From assembly GCF_044797955.1 (NCBI RefSeq), contig NZ_CP085211.1, forward strand, positions 1,178,001-1,242,000: a stretch of 64,000 nt of DNA, given 5' to 3'. The translations under genes were made by a program, and so were the position numbers. The notes below the pieces were generated by a model. That model saw only the letters and a list, made by a program, of their open reading frames with translations. It made no database searches and had not been told where the DNA came from. This document shows, one piece after another, positions 55,322 to 62,527 of this stretch. Origin of the DNA: Idiomarina seosinensis_A. Lineage in GTDB: Bacteria > Pseudomonadota > Gammaproteobacteria > Enterobacterales > Alteromonadaceae. Each line of letters opens with the position of its first letter. Within the stretch, counting starts at the first letter, position 1.

Positions 55322-55588
55322 TTATGCCGCTAAATCCTCGTAAGCCCTTATTGCTTCGGGGTTGTCGCAACGCGCCGCCATATAAGCCGCTACCACTTCC
55401 CGTAAATCATGCTTTGATAATTTAGCAATTTTTACTAAATGCTCAGGGTTGGGAAAACGTCCGGTTTCATCGTACCGCCGCCATTTTCCAAAAGTTGAGG
55501 GGGTAACACCAATAAAGTGAGCAGCGCTAACAGCCGAAATGCCATCAGACCAACGAATGCAGTCAATCAGGATTTTTTCAAAATTCAT
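55322..55588 (-). CDS. Provirus HTH regulator (DUF3693-like), likely repressor
   Basis: An 88-residue DNA-binding protein with a Cro/CI-like helix-turn-helix at about residues 15-45 (DGISAVSAAHFIGVTPSTFG, then KWRRYD) and a helical tail. It resembles small regulators of filamentous and other single-origin phages (DUF3693-like). It is the only minus-strand gene of the provirus, divergent from the first plus gene, the usual place of a lysogeny repressor. The open frame extends upstream to 55648, but ATG 55588 gives the natural start with a GGTGA just before it. Confidence 0.72.
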   Translation of the reverse strand: MNFEKILIDCIRWSDGISAVSAAHFIGVTPSTFGKWRRYDETGRFPNPEHLVKIAKLSKHDLREVVAAYMAARCDNPEAIRAYEDLAA

Positions 55589-55619
55589 AGTTTCACCGTT
55601 TTTTAGACTCGACCCTTTC

Positions 55620-55648
55620 ATAGTAGTTATTGCCGCAAAATTAAGCAA
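55620..55648 (-). promoter_or_regulatory. Probable promoter of the provirus regulator
   Basis: On the minus strand TTGCTT (55643-55648) and TACTAT (55620-55625) are exactly 17 bases apart, about 32 bases before the regulator ATG. Confidence 0.5.
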
Positions 55649-55691
55649 ACAATCAGCGTGTAAAAAGTCATAGGGGTTTATTTAAATGTCC

Positions 55692-55704
55692 TAATGGGCC
55701 ATTA
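55692..55704. promoter_or_regulatory. Candidate operator palindrome
   Basis: TAATGG and CCATTA flank one central G, a perfect 6+6 palindrome in the 248-base divergent region between the regulator and the first plus-strand gene. An 8-base direct repeat GACTCGAC also occurs at 55606 and 55739. A role in repressor binding is inference. Confidence 0.35.
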
Positions 55705-55783
55705 TCTTTTCCCGTAAGGCGGTGATAGTGCCGTTAAGGACTCGACACCCTACCGAACACGCACCGCTTTACACTCCAATTTC

Positions 55784-55801
55784 TAGCCCCGCAAGGGGCA
55801 A
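55784..55801 (+). other. GCAA-tetraloop hairpin in the provirus leader
   Basis: GCCCC and GGGGC close a GCAA loop at 55786-55799. The motif CCGCAAGG recurs at 55807. It is about 37 bases before the first provirus gene, so it may lie in its mRNA leader. Confidence 0.35.
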
Positions 55802-55836
55802 TCACGCCGCAAGGCCAAAAGCTGAGAGGGTAAACC

Positions 55837-56163
55837 ATGGGACAGCCACAAATTGACATCATCACGCCGGACGGTGAAGCACCGCTCGATGGCGATAAAG
55901 GTTATGAATTGTTTAAAGAGCAGGTAGCCAGGCTGAATCAAGCCACAAGCCAGCGCGAATCAAATTTAGCCAGCCGCTTTAACGCACTGAATGAAACCGA
56001 TCAGCAAGTGTGGTTAAAAGCCGCCGGTTGTCCGCTGTTAACCGATTACCTCAAAGCCGGAGGTCAGCGCATTACCTTATGGCGACAGCTGCGCAAAGAC
56101 CAGCGAAACCGCATGATGACCGCTTACCGCTGCATTAAAGTAATTGCGCGGGGTGAGTTATGA
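55837..56163 (+). CDS. Provirus early protein, unknown
   Basis: A 108-residue, mostly helical, soluble protein (TPDGEAPLDGDKGYELFKEQ start, basic C-terminus with LWRQLRKDQRNRMM). I recognise no family. GAGAGGG precedes the ATG, and its stop overlaps the next start (ATGA). First plus-strand gene of the provirus, so probably early; the basic tail would suit nucleic acid binding. Confidence 0.65.
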   Translation: MGQPQIDIITPDGEAPLDGDKGYELFKEQVARLNQATSQRESNLASRFNALNETDQQVWLKAAGCPLLTDYLKAGGQRITLWRQLRKDQRNRMMTAYRCIKVIARGEL

Positions 56164-56381
56164 AAAAGCCAGCAGTTTTTACAGATGCCGAAGCCGCAAT
56201 AATTGAAAAGCTGTTAAGCATGAGGATTAACACCATTGACACCATTAAAAGCATGGCGCTAATTGATAATGAGCGCCCTAATTGCAAAATTGCTGATCAG
56301 TATATAAAGGCGCTAAATGCTCGCTCGAAAATTTGGGCGCAACTTCACGGCACTTGTGCCGCTGATGTGGAGGGTATTTAA
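56160..56381 (+). CDS. Provirus small protein, unknown
   Basis: A 73-residue soluble protein (FTDAEAAIIEKLLSMRINTI), helical, with no recognised family. It overlaps the preceding gene by 4 bases and abuts the methyltransferase gene directly, so the three are translated together. Confidence 0.6.
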   Translation: MKKPAVFTDAEAAIIEKLLSMRINTIDTIKSMALIDNERPNCKIADQYIKALNARSKIWAQLHGTCAADVEGI

Positions 56382-56939
56382 ATGAAAGTTTTAGTTGCCT
56401 GTGAGTTTTCCGGCGTTGTCCGTGATGCCTTTTTAGACCGTGGCCACGATGCCGTTAGCTGCGATTTGCTGCAGACCGAATCACCAGGACCGCATGTGGT
56501 TGGTGATTGTTTCGACGCTATCAGCTCGCAGCGGTGGGACTTAATCATTATGCACCCGCCATGCACCGCGCTGGCCGTTTCCGGGAATCGTTGGTATGGG
56601 AAAGGCTGCGAAAAACACGACGAGCGATTAAAAGCTATTGACTGGACGGTTGGATTATTCGGGCTGGCGAAACGTCAGAGCGTCCGCGTTTGCATGGAGA
56701 ATCCGGTGGGTGTATTGCCAATAAAGCCCACGCAATACGTTCAGCCGTGGCAGTTCGGACACGGAGAAACCAAAAAAACAGGGTTATGGCTGCATAATTT
56801 ACCGCCGCTTAAGCCGACAAACATCGTTGATGGCCGCGAGCAGAAGATCTGGAAGATGCCGCCGAGCGCCGACCGCTGGAAACAGCGAAGCGTTACATTT
56901 AAAGGTATTGCGGAAGCTATGGCGGAGCAGTGGAGCTGA
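56382..56939 (+). CDS. Minimal C5-cytosine DNA methyltransferase-like protein
   Basis: A 185-residue protein. VLVACEFSGVVRDAFLDRGH is an AdoMet-site motif I, MHPPCTAL holds the catalytic Pro-Pro-Cys (C61) of motif IV, and VCMENPVG (E106-N107-P108) matches motif VI. There is no room for a normal target-recognition domain, so specificity must be unusual or supplied elsewhere. Proteins of this small type are common in phages. Possible roles: protection from host restriction, or marking the origin. It overlaps rep by one base (TGATG). Confidence 0.72.
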   Translation: MKVLVACEFSGVVRDAFLDRGHDAVSCDLLQTESPGPHVVGDCFDAISSQRWDLIIMHPPCTALAVSGNRWYGKGCEKHDERLKAIDWTVGLFGLAKRQSVRVCMENPVGVLPIKPTQYVQPWQFGHGETKKTGLWLHNLPPLKPTNIVDGREQKIWKMPPSADRWKQRSVTFKGIAEAMAEQWS

Positions 56940-58687
56940 TGAGCCGCCAAGCGTTTGACCTTTACGGGCTGGAGTTTTACGCAGACAACGGGCTTCAGTT
57001 TGATAATGCTAAAAACTGGCTGGAGCGTATCACCGCCGGATTGTGCAAGACCGCCAAAAAACGCTTAACCCGTGAATACGTCGATCGCAACAACCGCGAG
57101 CAAATAACGGCGAACGGGCATATTAATCAGCACCGAAGCGCCAATATCCACGCGCGAAAATTAGCCCGCCAGTTTCATCAAATGCAGGATTCAAAATTAC
57201 TCAAAAGCCTAAAAAGCGTTTACGGGGATAAAGCCTTATACGTGGAAAATTGCCATGATTGGGCCTTAGTCATGGCCGAAGAATGCCGCGATATTGCCGC
57301 CTTATACGGGGAGCCGACCGCCGAGAATCTGCCGGAAATTGCCGAAAAAGTTTGTAAACATATACGGGCGCAGGGTGTCGAGCCGCCGAGAATAGAAACC
57401 GATCACGAATTCAGCGCGTTGCTAAAAGCAATCGCGCCGCAGTGGTGGGAGCGTAAAGGCAACGTAGCCGCAAGGCAGATGCGCGAGCATTGGGAAATAG
57501 CACTCGGCGAAGTTAAGGCCGGTAAATCCCTTTACGTGTCGAAAGATTTATTGCAGTGGTCAAAAGACCAGAAAACCGCGAACGAAAATTTTTTACAGTC
57601 GCTTGAGCTTGTAAACGAAGCCGGTGACGTTATAGACCTTTATGAAATGTGGCAAAAATCCAGCGCTCACCCTGATAAACGCCGTATAGAATTGATGGTT
57701 CGTATTCGGGGTCTACAGGATCTTGCCAAAGCCGATAATTGGGGCTGTGATTTTGTTACCTGGACAGCACCGAGCAAATACCACGCAACCAGCCGCAAAT
57801 ACAGCGGAGCCACGCCGAGACAGACCAACAACTATTTATGTAAGCAGTGGCAAAAGTGCCGCGATAAATTCATCAGGGCCGGTATAGAGTGGTTCGGGGT
57901 GCGCGTGGTTGAGCCGCACCAGGACGCAACGCCGCATTGGCATTTACTCACCTTTTTTCCGAAAAGCCAGCGCCAACAGGCCCGCGCAATCATGCAAAAG
58001 TACGCTTTACAGCATGACGCGGAAGAAAAGGGTGCGAGGCGCAACCGGATAACCTTTGAATATATCGACCTAGACAGCCCGAACGGCGGGGCCGTGGGTT
58101 ATATCGCTAAATACATTGCCAAGAATATCAACGCCAAAAACGTCGAGTTTGAGGCCAGCGACGAAGATCCAAACACCACTTTAAAAGACAACGCCGAGCG
58201 CGTGGCCGCGTGGGCGTCGGGGTGGAAGTTGCGACAGTTTCAGTTTTTCGGGTGCGCCGCTGTCACTACGTATCGAGAGCTACGCCGATACAGCGAGAAT
58301 TTGCCCGAAGCGGTGCGCGAATTGTGGGATGCAGCCGACTTGCACGATTGGTCGGCGTTTCAACGTCTGTTTAATGAGTACCGCCCCAAGCTGATCAAGG
58401 AAAAAGCCCCGTTAAACGATTATGCCGAGTTTTCAGAGCGGATAATCGGGGTTGAGGTTTTAGGGTTTCGGTTGCTCACTCGCGTCAGCGAGTGGAGTAA
58501 GCGAGCGAAGCGCGACGACAGTCGCGCCACTTGGAGCACTGTTACTAACTACGCGGCCACCAAAAATAAACAGTTCTTTTTGAGTGCCGAGCAGTGGAAC
58601 GAAGTCGGGGAATTAAGTTATTCCGACAGGATAAGGCGAAAATTGGGCGATGTATTTAGCCAAAAGATAGATGGGTTAACCGCATGA
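56939..58687 (+). CDS. HUH-type replication initiator (phage gpA / PM2 P12 type)
   Basis: A 582-residue rolling-circle initiator. The metal-binding HUH motif is H333-W-H335 in TPHWHLLTFF, and the catalytic motif has two tyrosines one turn apart, Y388 and Y392 in GYIAKYIAKN, which marks superfamily I Rep proteins (phiX174 A, P2 A, corticovirus P12). It should nick one strand of a circular genome and stay bound to the 5' end. ATG 56939 overlaps the methyltransferase stop; a GTG at 56930 is possible. Two strong hairpins lie inside its 3' part. Confidence 0.85.
   Translation: MSRQAFDLYGLEFYADNGLQFDNAKNWLERITAGLCKTAKKRLTREYVDRNNREQITANGHINQHRSANIHARKLARQFHQMQDSKLLKSLKSVYGDKALYVENCHDWALVMAEECRDIAALYGEPTAENLPEIAEKVCKHIRAQGVEPPRIETDHEFSALLKAIAPQWWERKGNVAARQMREHWEIALGEVKAGKSLYVSKDLLQWSKDQKTANENFLQSLELVNEAGDVIDLYEMWQKSSAHPDKRRIELMVRIRGLQDLAKADNWGCDFVTWTAPSKYHATSRKYSGATPRQTNNYLCKQWQKCRDKFIRAGIEWFGVRVVEPHQDATPHWHLLTFFPKSQRQQARAIMQKYALQHDAEEKGARRNRITFEYIDLDSPNGGAVGYIAKYIAKNINAKNVEFEASDEDPNTTLKDNAERVAAWASGWKLRQFQFFGCAAVTTYRELRRYSENLPEAVRELWDAADLHDWSAFQRLFNEYRPKLIKEKAPLNDYAEFSERIIGVEVLGFRLLTRVSEWSKRAKRDDSRATWSTVTNYAATKNKQFFLSAEQWNEVGELSYSDRIRRKLGDVFSQKIDGLTA
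58477..58527 (+). other. Paired 7-bp hairpins inside rep, candidate replication origin
   Basis: CACTCGC-GTCA-GCGAGTG (58477-58494) is followed 15 bases later by GCGCGAC-GACA-GTCGCGC (58510-58527). Both stems are perfect and both have four-base loops. P2-type phages carry the nick site within their Rep gene, so this is a candidate origin or packaging/assembly signal. Confidence 0.4.
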
Positions 58688-58806
58688 AGTTAGATGGAGA
58701 GGATTTAATTATAGCCGCTATGGCTTTCTTATCATTGCTGCCAGGAATTTGCCTTGTAGCGTTTATCATTTATGCCGCATGGCGGCAAGAGATGGGGGGT
58801 TGCTAA
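58684..58806 (+). CDS. Provirus single-span membrane mini-protein
   Basis: A 40-residue protein whose start overlaps the rep stop (ATGA) and whose stop overlaps the next start (TAATG). Residues about 8-31 form one membrane segment (LIIAAMAFLSLLPGICLVAF and on), followed by AWRQE. Too short for automatic gene calling, but the two overlaps support it. Role unknown; could be virion or lysis-related. Confidence 0.55.
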   Translation: MKLDGEDLIIAAMAFLSLLPGICLVAFIIYAAWRQEMGGC

Positions 58807-58988
58807 TGAACACAATAAGCCGACAAAAAGCGCGAGAAATAGGCTGGAAAAGTTTTTTATGTGGCGTGATGATAGATAAAAATCCGCACTTGCAAGGTAG
58901 TGATTTGTATATTGCATGGCAAAACGGATGGATTAGAGCCAGCAAGGGCTACAACAAACCGCAACCGGAGTTTAAAGACAATGGATAA
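58806..58988 (+). CDS. Rmf/CrpP-like small protein of the provirus
   Basis: A 60-residue protein with the Rmf-family spacing of Ala, Gly and Trp: AREIGWKSFLCG, then KNPHL, then AWQNGWIRAS. Compare host Rmf in this window: AHTQGYKAGLSG, NCPYQ, QWLGGWRDAM. It lacks the basic N-terminus of Rmf. It may act on ribosomes or be a different user of the fold. It overlaps the next gene by 8 bases. Confidence 0.6.
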   Translation: MNTISRQKAREIGWKSFLCGVMIDKNPHLQGSDLYIAWQNGWIRASKGYNKPQPEFKDNG

Positions 58989-59136
58989 ACGAGAGCAAGC
59001 GTTAGCGCTGGCCGCTGAGATACGCAATTTAACCGAGCAGGCGAAGCGAGCGCCGTTTGTCACCATCAAACCGATATTAACGCAGTTGGCCGAAAAGCAG
59101 GCCCACTTTAACGGGTTAATAGCCGAGTTGATTTAA
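58981..59136 (+). CDS. Provirus small helical protein, unknown
   Basis: A 51-residue protein (MDKREQALALAAEIRNLTEQ start) predicted from its pattern to be two amphipathic helices. Overlaps the Rmf-like gene by 8 bases, so it is translationally coupled. No family recognised. Confidence 0.55.
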   Translation: MDKREQALALAAEIRNLTEQAKRAPFVTIKPILTQLAEKQAHFNGLIAELI

Positions 59137-59166
59137 CCTTTTCGCACAGTCGGGAGATTGAGCAAC

Positions 59167-59415
59167 ATGCCAAATGAAAACATAGGGGCGATAAAATGCC
59201 CCATTACGGGAGCGCAAGCCCAAATCAGAAAAGCCAAGCGCGGCAAGTACCCGCTTTATTATTATTGTCGGGAGTCGGGCATTATCCACGGGAAAACGCC
59301 GGAGTTTGAGCGGTTTATTAAACAAAATGGCCGCTTTAATGAGCCGGACGAAACGCCGCAGCCGGAAAAGTCACCGCAGCCGGACACCAGTAACGATGAT
59401 GACTGGTTAATCTAG
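59167..59415 (+). CDS. Provirus small protein with partial zinc-ribbon look
   Basis: An 82-residue protein. IKCPITGAQAQIRKAKRGKY followed by YYYCRESGIIHG resembles half of a treble-clef or ribbon with only two Cys; an acidic, Pro-rich tail follows. GGGAG lies 11 bases before the ATG; an in-frame TTG at 59158 overlaps that site and is rejected. Function unknown. Confidence 0.6.
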   Translation: MPNENIGAIKCPITGAQAQIRKAKRGKYPLYYYCRESGIIHGKTPEFERFIKQNGRFNEPDETPQPEKSPQPDTSNDDDWLI

Positions 59416-59423
59416 GGGGTACT

Positions 59424-59876
59424 GTGGAGAATTTAGAGCATTTAAAAGCCCAGGCCGCCGCCGCTGATATTGCCGAAGCGCCGCCGGAATACGAAGCGCC
59501 GACCGAAGAAATGCCCGAAGAAGCCGGACACATGGACACCGCGCCATTGCTCGAAGCTGTGTTATCCGGTGGATTTGGCATTCTGGCCCCGAATTGGGGA
59601 GTCAGTGCCGAAGAAATTAGCCAGCTATCCGAGCATGGCGCGGCGGTACTGGATAAATATTTCCCTGATAACGACATGTTTAACCGCTTTGGGGCTGAAA
59701 TTGCGCTGGTAACAACAGCTGCAATGGTGATCACGCCACGCCTGGGAACGCCGCGCAAAAAGCCGGAGAAAAAACCGGACAAAATACAAGATAAAAAACG
59801 TCCCGGGACAAATCCCGGGCAAGAATTTAAACCAGATAACCAGGTAAAAATGCCGGAGGTCATAAACCTTGACTAA
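59424..59876 (+). CDS. Provirus protein with acidic head and basic Pro-rich tail
   Basis: A 150-residue protein. Residues 15-45 are Glu/Pro-rich (EAPPEYEAPTEEMPEEAG), residues about 92-107 are hydrophobic (EIALVTTAAMVITP, possibly a membrane segment), and the last 45 are Lys/Pro-rich. GTG start at 59424 with AGGGGG upstream. It overlaps the ATPase gene by 8 bases, so a part in packaging or a membrane-bound virion role is plausible. Confidence 0.6.
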   Translation: MENLEHLKAQAAAADIAEAPPEYEAPTEEMPEEAGHMDTAPLLEAVLSGGFGILAPNWGVSAEEISQLSEHGAAVLDKYFPDNDMFNRFGAEIALVTTAAMVITPRLGTPRKKPEKKPDKIQDKKRPGTNPGQEFKPDNQVKMPEVINLD

Positions 59877-60504
59877 AGTCGATACGAGTTTAAACGCTGA
59901 AATTTTTGTGGTGACAGGCTCAAGCGGTAGCGGCAAAAGCTCTATCGTTAAAAAACGCTTAGCCCGCCATAAACGCGCGATTATTTTAGATCCAGATGAC
60001 GAGTACGGAGACGAAAAAGGCGTTTGTACCGCAACCAGTGTAAGCGATTTAGTGGATAAAGTGGCCGCCACCAAGGGCGGACAAATGAAGGTGCGTATTG
60101 TCGCGCAAACACCGCAGGCGTTTGGAGCGGTCTGCAATATCGCGTTTGCCTGGGGGAATTGCTTGTTTATTGCTGAAGAATTAGCAGGGGGGAACCGTAC
60201 CACGCCGAGCAAGGCCCCCGCCGATTGGCACAAAATCGTGAGTCGTGGCCGAAAATACGGGATAACCGTTATCGGTGTTACTCAGCGAATCGCCGAATCC
60301 GATAAAACCATTATTGGCAACGCAAGTCATATATTCGCCGGACGAATGACACGAAGCGCCGACCGCAAATTGATAGCGCGGGAGATTGATTTACCCGATG
60401 TTACCTTATCCGGTTTACGGGATTTGGAATTTATTGTGGCCGATATGCGAAGTCATGAACGCTTTAAATTAGATGTAAAAACGGGAAAAAAGGAAAAAAT
60501 TTAA
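59869..60504 (+). CDS. Genome-packaging ATPase (FtsK/HerA superfamily, PM2 P9-like)
   Basis: A 211-residue P-loop ATPase. Walker A is GSSGSGKSS (residues 17-25), followed by LDPDDEYGD; the Walker B region is NCLFIAEELAG with E103-E104; the polar sensor is Q139 in ITVIGVTQR, and ADRKLIARE is near the end. This is the type used by membrane-containing viruses (PRD1 P9, PM2 P9) to pump DNA into the capsid. TTG start at 59869 has GGAGG nine bases upstream and overlaps the preceding gene. Confidence 0.8.
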   Translation: MTKVDTSLNAEIFVVTGSSGSGKSSIVKKRLARHKRAIILDPDDEYGDEKGVCTATSVSDLVDKVAATKGGQMKVRIVAQTPQAFGAVCNIAFAWGNCLFIAEELAGGNRTTPSKAPADWHKIVSRGRKYGITVIGVTQRIAESDKTIIGNASHIFAGRMTRSADRKLIAREIDLPDVTLSGLRDLEFIVADMRSHERFKLDVKTGKKEKI

Positions 60505-60524
60505 AAATAATTGCCCTTATACGG

Positions 60525-60544
60525 GGCGCGGTAGAATCCGCGCC
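60525..60544 (+). other. GC-rich hairpin between ATPase and capsid genes
   Basis: Seven-base stem GGCGCGG / CCGCGCC around TAGAAT, 21 bases after the ATPase stop. There is no T run, so it is a weak terminator at best; it may reduce read-through or protect the 3' end. Confidence 0.4.
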
Positions 60545-60553
60545 GTTTGGGGG

Positions 60554-60582
60554 TTGTCAGGCGGTTTTTTAATCGCTATACG
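60554..60582 (+). promoter_or_regulatory. Candidate late promoter for structural genes
   Basis: TTGTCA (60554-60559) and TATACG (60577-60582) are exactly 17 bases apart, about 65 bases before the first structural mini-gene. The site follows a hairpin, in the longest plus-strand gap of the provirus. Confidence 0.5.
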
Positions 60583-60646
60583 TGTAAATGCAAAACCATT
60601 TTTTCGCGCCGAGACGGCGCTATTGTCCGAAACCTGGAGTTTTTTT

Positions 60647-60751
60647 ATGAACAAATCACAAATGAAATCATTGTTGGTTGTTGTCGGCGGCGTATTGCTG
60701 GCCAATACAATCCGCAACAAAGTAACCGCCGTTCGCCGCATTACGGGTTAA
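60647..60751 (+). CDS. Provirus single-span membrane mini-protein
   Basis: A 34-residue protein: MNKSQMKS, a membrane segment LLVVVGGVLLANTI, then a basic end RNKVTAVRRITG. TGGAG lies six bases before the ATG; an upstream in-frame ATG at 60554 would start inside the promoter. It stands 9 bases before the capsid gene. PM2 has several such small proteins in its internal membrane. Confidence 0.6.
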   Translation: MNKSQMKSLLVVVGGVLLANTIRNKVTAVRRITG

Positions 60752-60760
60752 GGGGGTTAT

Positions 60761-61561
60761 ATGAGCCGCAAACTCAAACAACTACCCAGTCTTTCCAACG
60801 TTGCCGCCGGTTCAACCGCCACGCTGGAATTGCCGCTTGGTCATACCTACGACCGTGTTACCCTGGAATATGCCGGAGTTACACCCGCGCAGATGAAAAA
60901 TATCCAGGTCGTGATTAACGGAAAGGTGATTTGGCAGTTAAAAACCGCCGAGCGCTTAAACCAGTTAAACGCTTATTACAATCGCGCTGTCAACGCTGGC
61001 TTTTTAGATTTTCATTTCGTCCGGCCGGAGTTTGACAATATCGACTTTCGCCGCCTGTTCGCCATTGGTACGGCCGATGTTGCGACATTCAGCATTAAGT
61101 TTGATATTGATGCCGCCGCAAGTGCACCGGTTGTCACCGCTCACGCGGTACAATCGCTAAACTCGCCGCTTGGTTTAATCACCAAAATCAAAGAGTTTCC
61201 GACCAGCACCGCGACCAGTGGCGCAAAAGAAATTGATTCACTGCCAAAACAGGCCCGCATCGGTGCGATCCACCTGTTCGGCAAAGCGGACATTTCTCGC
61301 GCTGAAGTTGAAGTTGATTCGTATAAACAATACGAAGCATCGAAAGCGCTGGGCGAAAAATTGCAGTCAGATATTGGCCGCACACCGCTGGACGCTAACG
61401 GAACAACCATTGATTTTGTCCGTGAGGGCAATCCAATGAACGCGCTTGTGCTTCGTGCCGGTAAAGTGTCTGTGCAGGATTTTCGCTTGCGTCTGACCTG
61501 TGACACGCCAGGCTCATGGGATACGGTTTGCGAGTATTACGACCAATTCCAGGGCATTTAA
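60761..61561 (+). CDS. Major capsid protein, double-jelly-roll, PM2 P2-like
   Basis: A 266-residue beta-rich protein. Its length (P2 of PM2 has 269), its N-terminus (KQLPSLSNVAAGSTATLELP), the central FDIDAAASAPVVTAHAVQS followed by PLGLITKIKEFP, and the C-terminal LRLTCDTPGSWDTVCEYYDQ all recall corticovirus P2 as I remember it. P2 trimers form the icosahedral shell over the membrane. AAGGGGG precedes the ATG. Position just after the packaging ATPase supports the call. A profile or structure comparison would settle it. Confidence 0.75.
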   Translation: MSRKLKQLPSLSNVAAGSTATLELPLGHTYDRVTLEYAGVTPAQMKNIQVVINGKVIWQLKTAERLNQLNAYYNRAVNAGFLDFHFVRPEFDNIDFRRLFAIGTADVATFSIKFDIDAAASAPVVTAHAVQSLNSPLGLITKIKEFPTSTATSGAKEIDSLPKQARIGAIHLFGKADISRAEVEVDSYKQYEASKALGEKLQSDIGRTPLDANGTTIDFVREGNPMNALVLRAGKVSVQDFRLRLTCDTPGSWDTVCEYYDQFQGI

Positions 61562-61572
61562 GGGGGTAAGTT

Positions 61573-61899
61573 ATGGCCGTAGCATATCCACAAAACCAGA
61601 CCATGCCCGCCAGTGATGGCGGGTTCTTAAACGGGTTGGGTGATGTGTTCTTAGGCGGAATGCAAAGCTATTTAAAGATCCGTGAAGCGGAAAAACGCGC
61701 GGAAATATCCGGAGAAGCGCAGTATTACAACGACCGCGCTTTGGAGTACACCAGCAGCCCGAACGCGCAGCCACAGCGAACCGGCCAGCAGCAGACTAGC
61801 CAGGGGGAAAGCAGCCAGTGGATTAACGGCGTGGACAATTCCGTGGTCATTTTAGGTGGTGCCGGTGCACTGGCATTGGCGCTGATTTTAACGCGCTAG
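61573..61899 (+). CDS. Provirus structural membrane protein, unknown
   Basis: A 108-residue protein: Gly-rich N-terminus (SDGGFLNGLGDVFLGGMQSY), a charged helix, a Gln/Ser-rich stretch (about 60-85) and a C-terminal membrane segment VVILGGAGALALALILTR. AGGGGG precedes the ATG. Likely a virion membrane protein. Confidence 0.6.
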   Translation: MAVAYPQNQTMPASDGGFLNGLGDVFLGGMQSYLKIREAEKRAEISGEAQYYNDRALEYTSSPNAQPQRTGQQQTSQGESSQWINGVDNSVVILGGAGALALALILTR

Positions 61900-61907
61900 G
61901 GGGCATT

Positions 61908-62003
61908 ATGATTAATTGGAAAAACTTTATAACAACCTTAGCCGCAAGCGTGACCGCCGCCTATCTGGTTTCAAAGCTGAACGTTAAAAAGGACAGTGAA
62001 TAA
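61908..62003 (+). CDS. Provirus membrane mini-protein
   Basis: A 31-residue protein (MINWKNFITTLAASVTAAYL, then VSKLNVKKDSE) with one membrane segment. AGGGGG precedes the ATG and its stop overlaps the next ATG (TAATG), both of which support translation despite the small size. Confidence 0.55.
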   Translation: MINWKNFITTLAASVTAAYLVSKLNVKKDSE

Positions 62004-62200
62004 TGTTTCCAGGTATGGGGTCATTACCACCGATTCAAAGCTCTAGCGCGGCAAGTAGCGCGAACGAGGGCGGCAATATCGGCGCCAGTTCGTTTAACTT
62101 TTCCGGCGGCGGCGTGAATTTTTCCGATAAAGACCAGGTTAAAAAAATCGCCATTATCGCCGGTGCAGTGGTGGCGGTTGTCTGGTTGTGGAAGCGTTAG
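62003..62200 (+). CDS. Provirus membrane protein with Ser/Gly-rich head
   Basis: A 65-residue protein: Ser/Ala/Gly-rich head (SSSAASSANEGGNIGASSFN), then DKDQVKK and a C-terminal membrane segment IAIIAGAVVAVVWLWKR. Start overlaps the preceding stop. Same architecture as the 108-residue protein two genes upstream, so both may sit in the virion membrane facing the capsid. Confidence 0.58.
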   Translation: MFPGMGSLPPIQSSSAASSANEGGNIGASSFNFSGGGVNFSDKDQVKKIAIIAGAVVAVVWLWKR

Positions 62201-62526
62201 CGGCCACACCGGAGAATTTAAACCGGATAAAGCAATCAGCGGGAAATGATTTTAATGTAATCGCCCGACAGATTGCCGCCAAGCGAGTGCAGTTTATTGA
62301 TATAGCCGGTTGTGCGTTGGTGCTTCGGGCTGATGGGGCGGAGTTGGTCATCATGTGCGCCGAGGGTAAAAACCTGATAAAAGCCGCACCGATTGTCATC
62401 AGAAAAGCCCGCGAGAAAGGCTATAGAACCATGCGTTTTCATACGCTACGGCCAGCATTGCAAAGGCTTTTAAATAAGGTGCTTAAATTCGAGTTAACCG
62501 AATACGTGTACCGAGCGAGGTTATAA
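62188..62526 (+). CDS. Provirus protein, unknown (small alpha/beta)
   Basis: A 112-residue soluble protein with GTG start inside the end of the previous gene (13-base overlap). Pattern: helix, strands VQFIDIAGCALVLRADGAEL and VIMCAEGKN, then basic helices IVIRKAREKGYRTMRFH. I recognise no family; a GNAT-like or nucleic-acid-binding fold is possible but unproven. Confidence 0.55.
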   Translation: MEALAATPENLNRIKQSAGNDFNVIARQIAAKRVQFIDIAGCALVLRADGAELVIMCAEGKNLIKAAPIVIRKAREKGYRTMRFHTLRPALQRLLNKVLKFELTEYVYRARL

Positions 62527-62527
62527 G

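Noticed and set aside
59167..59415. Fully formed zinc finger in the 82-residue provirus protein
   Set aside because: Only two Cys are present, so a complete four-ligand site is not supported.
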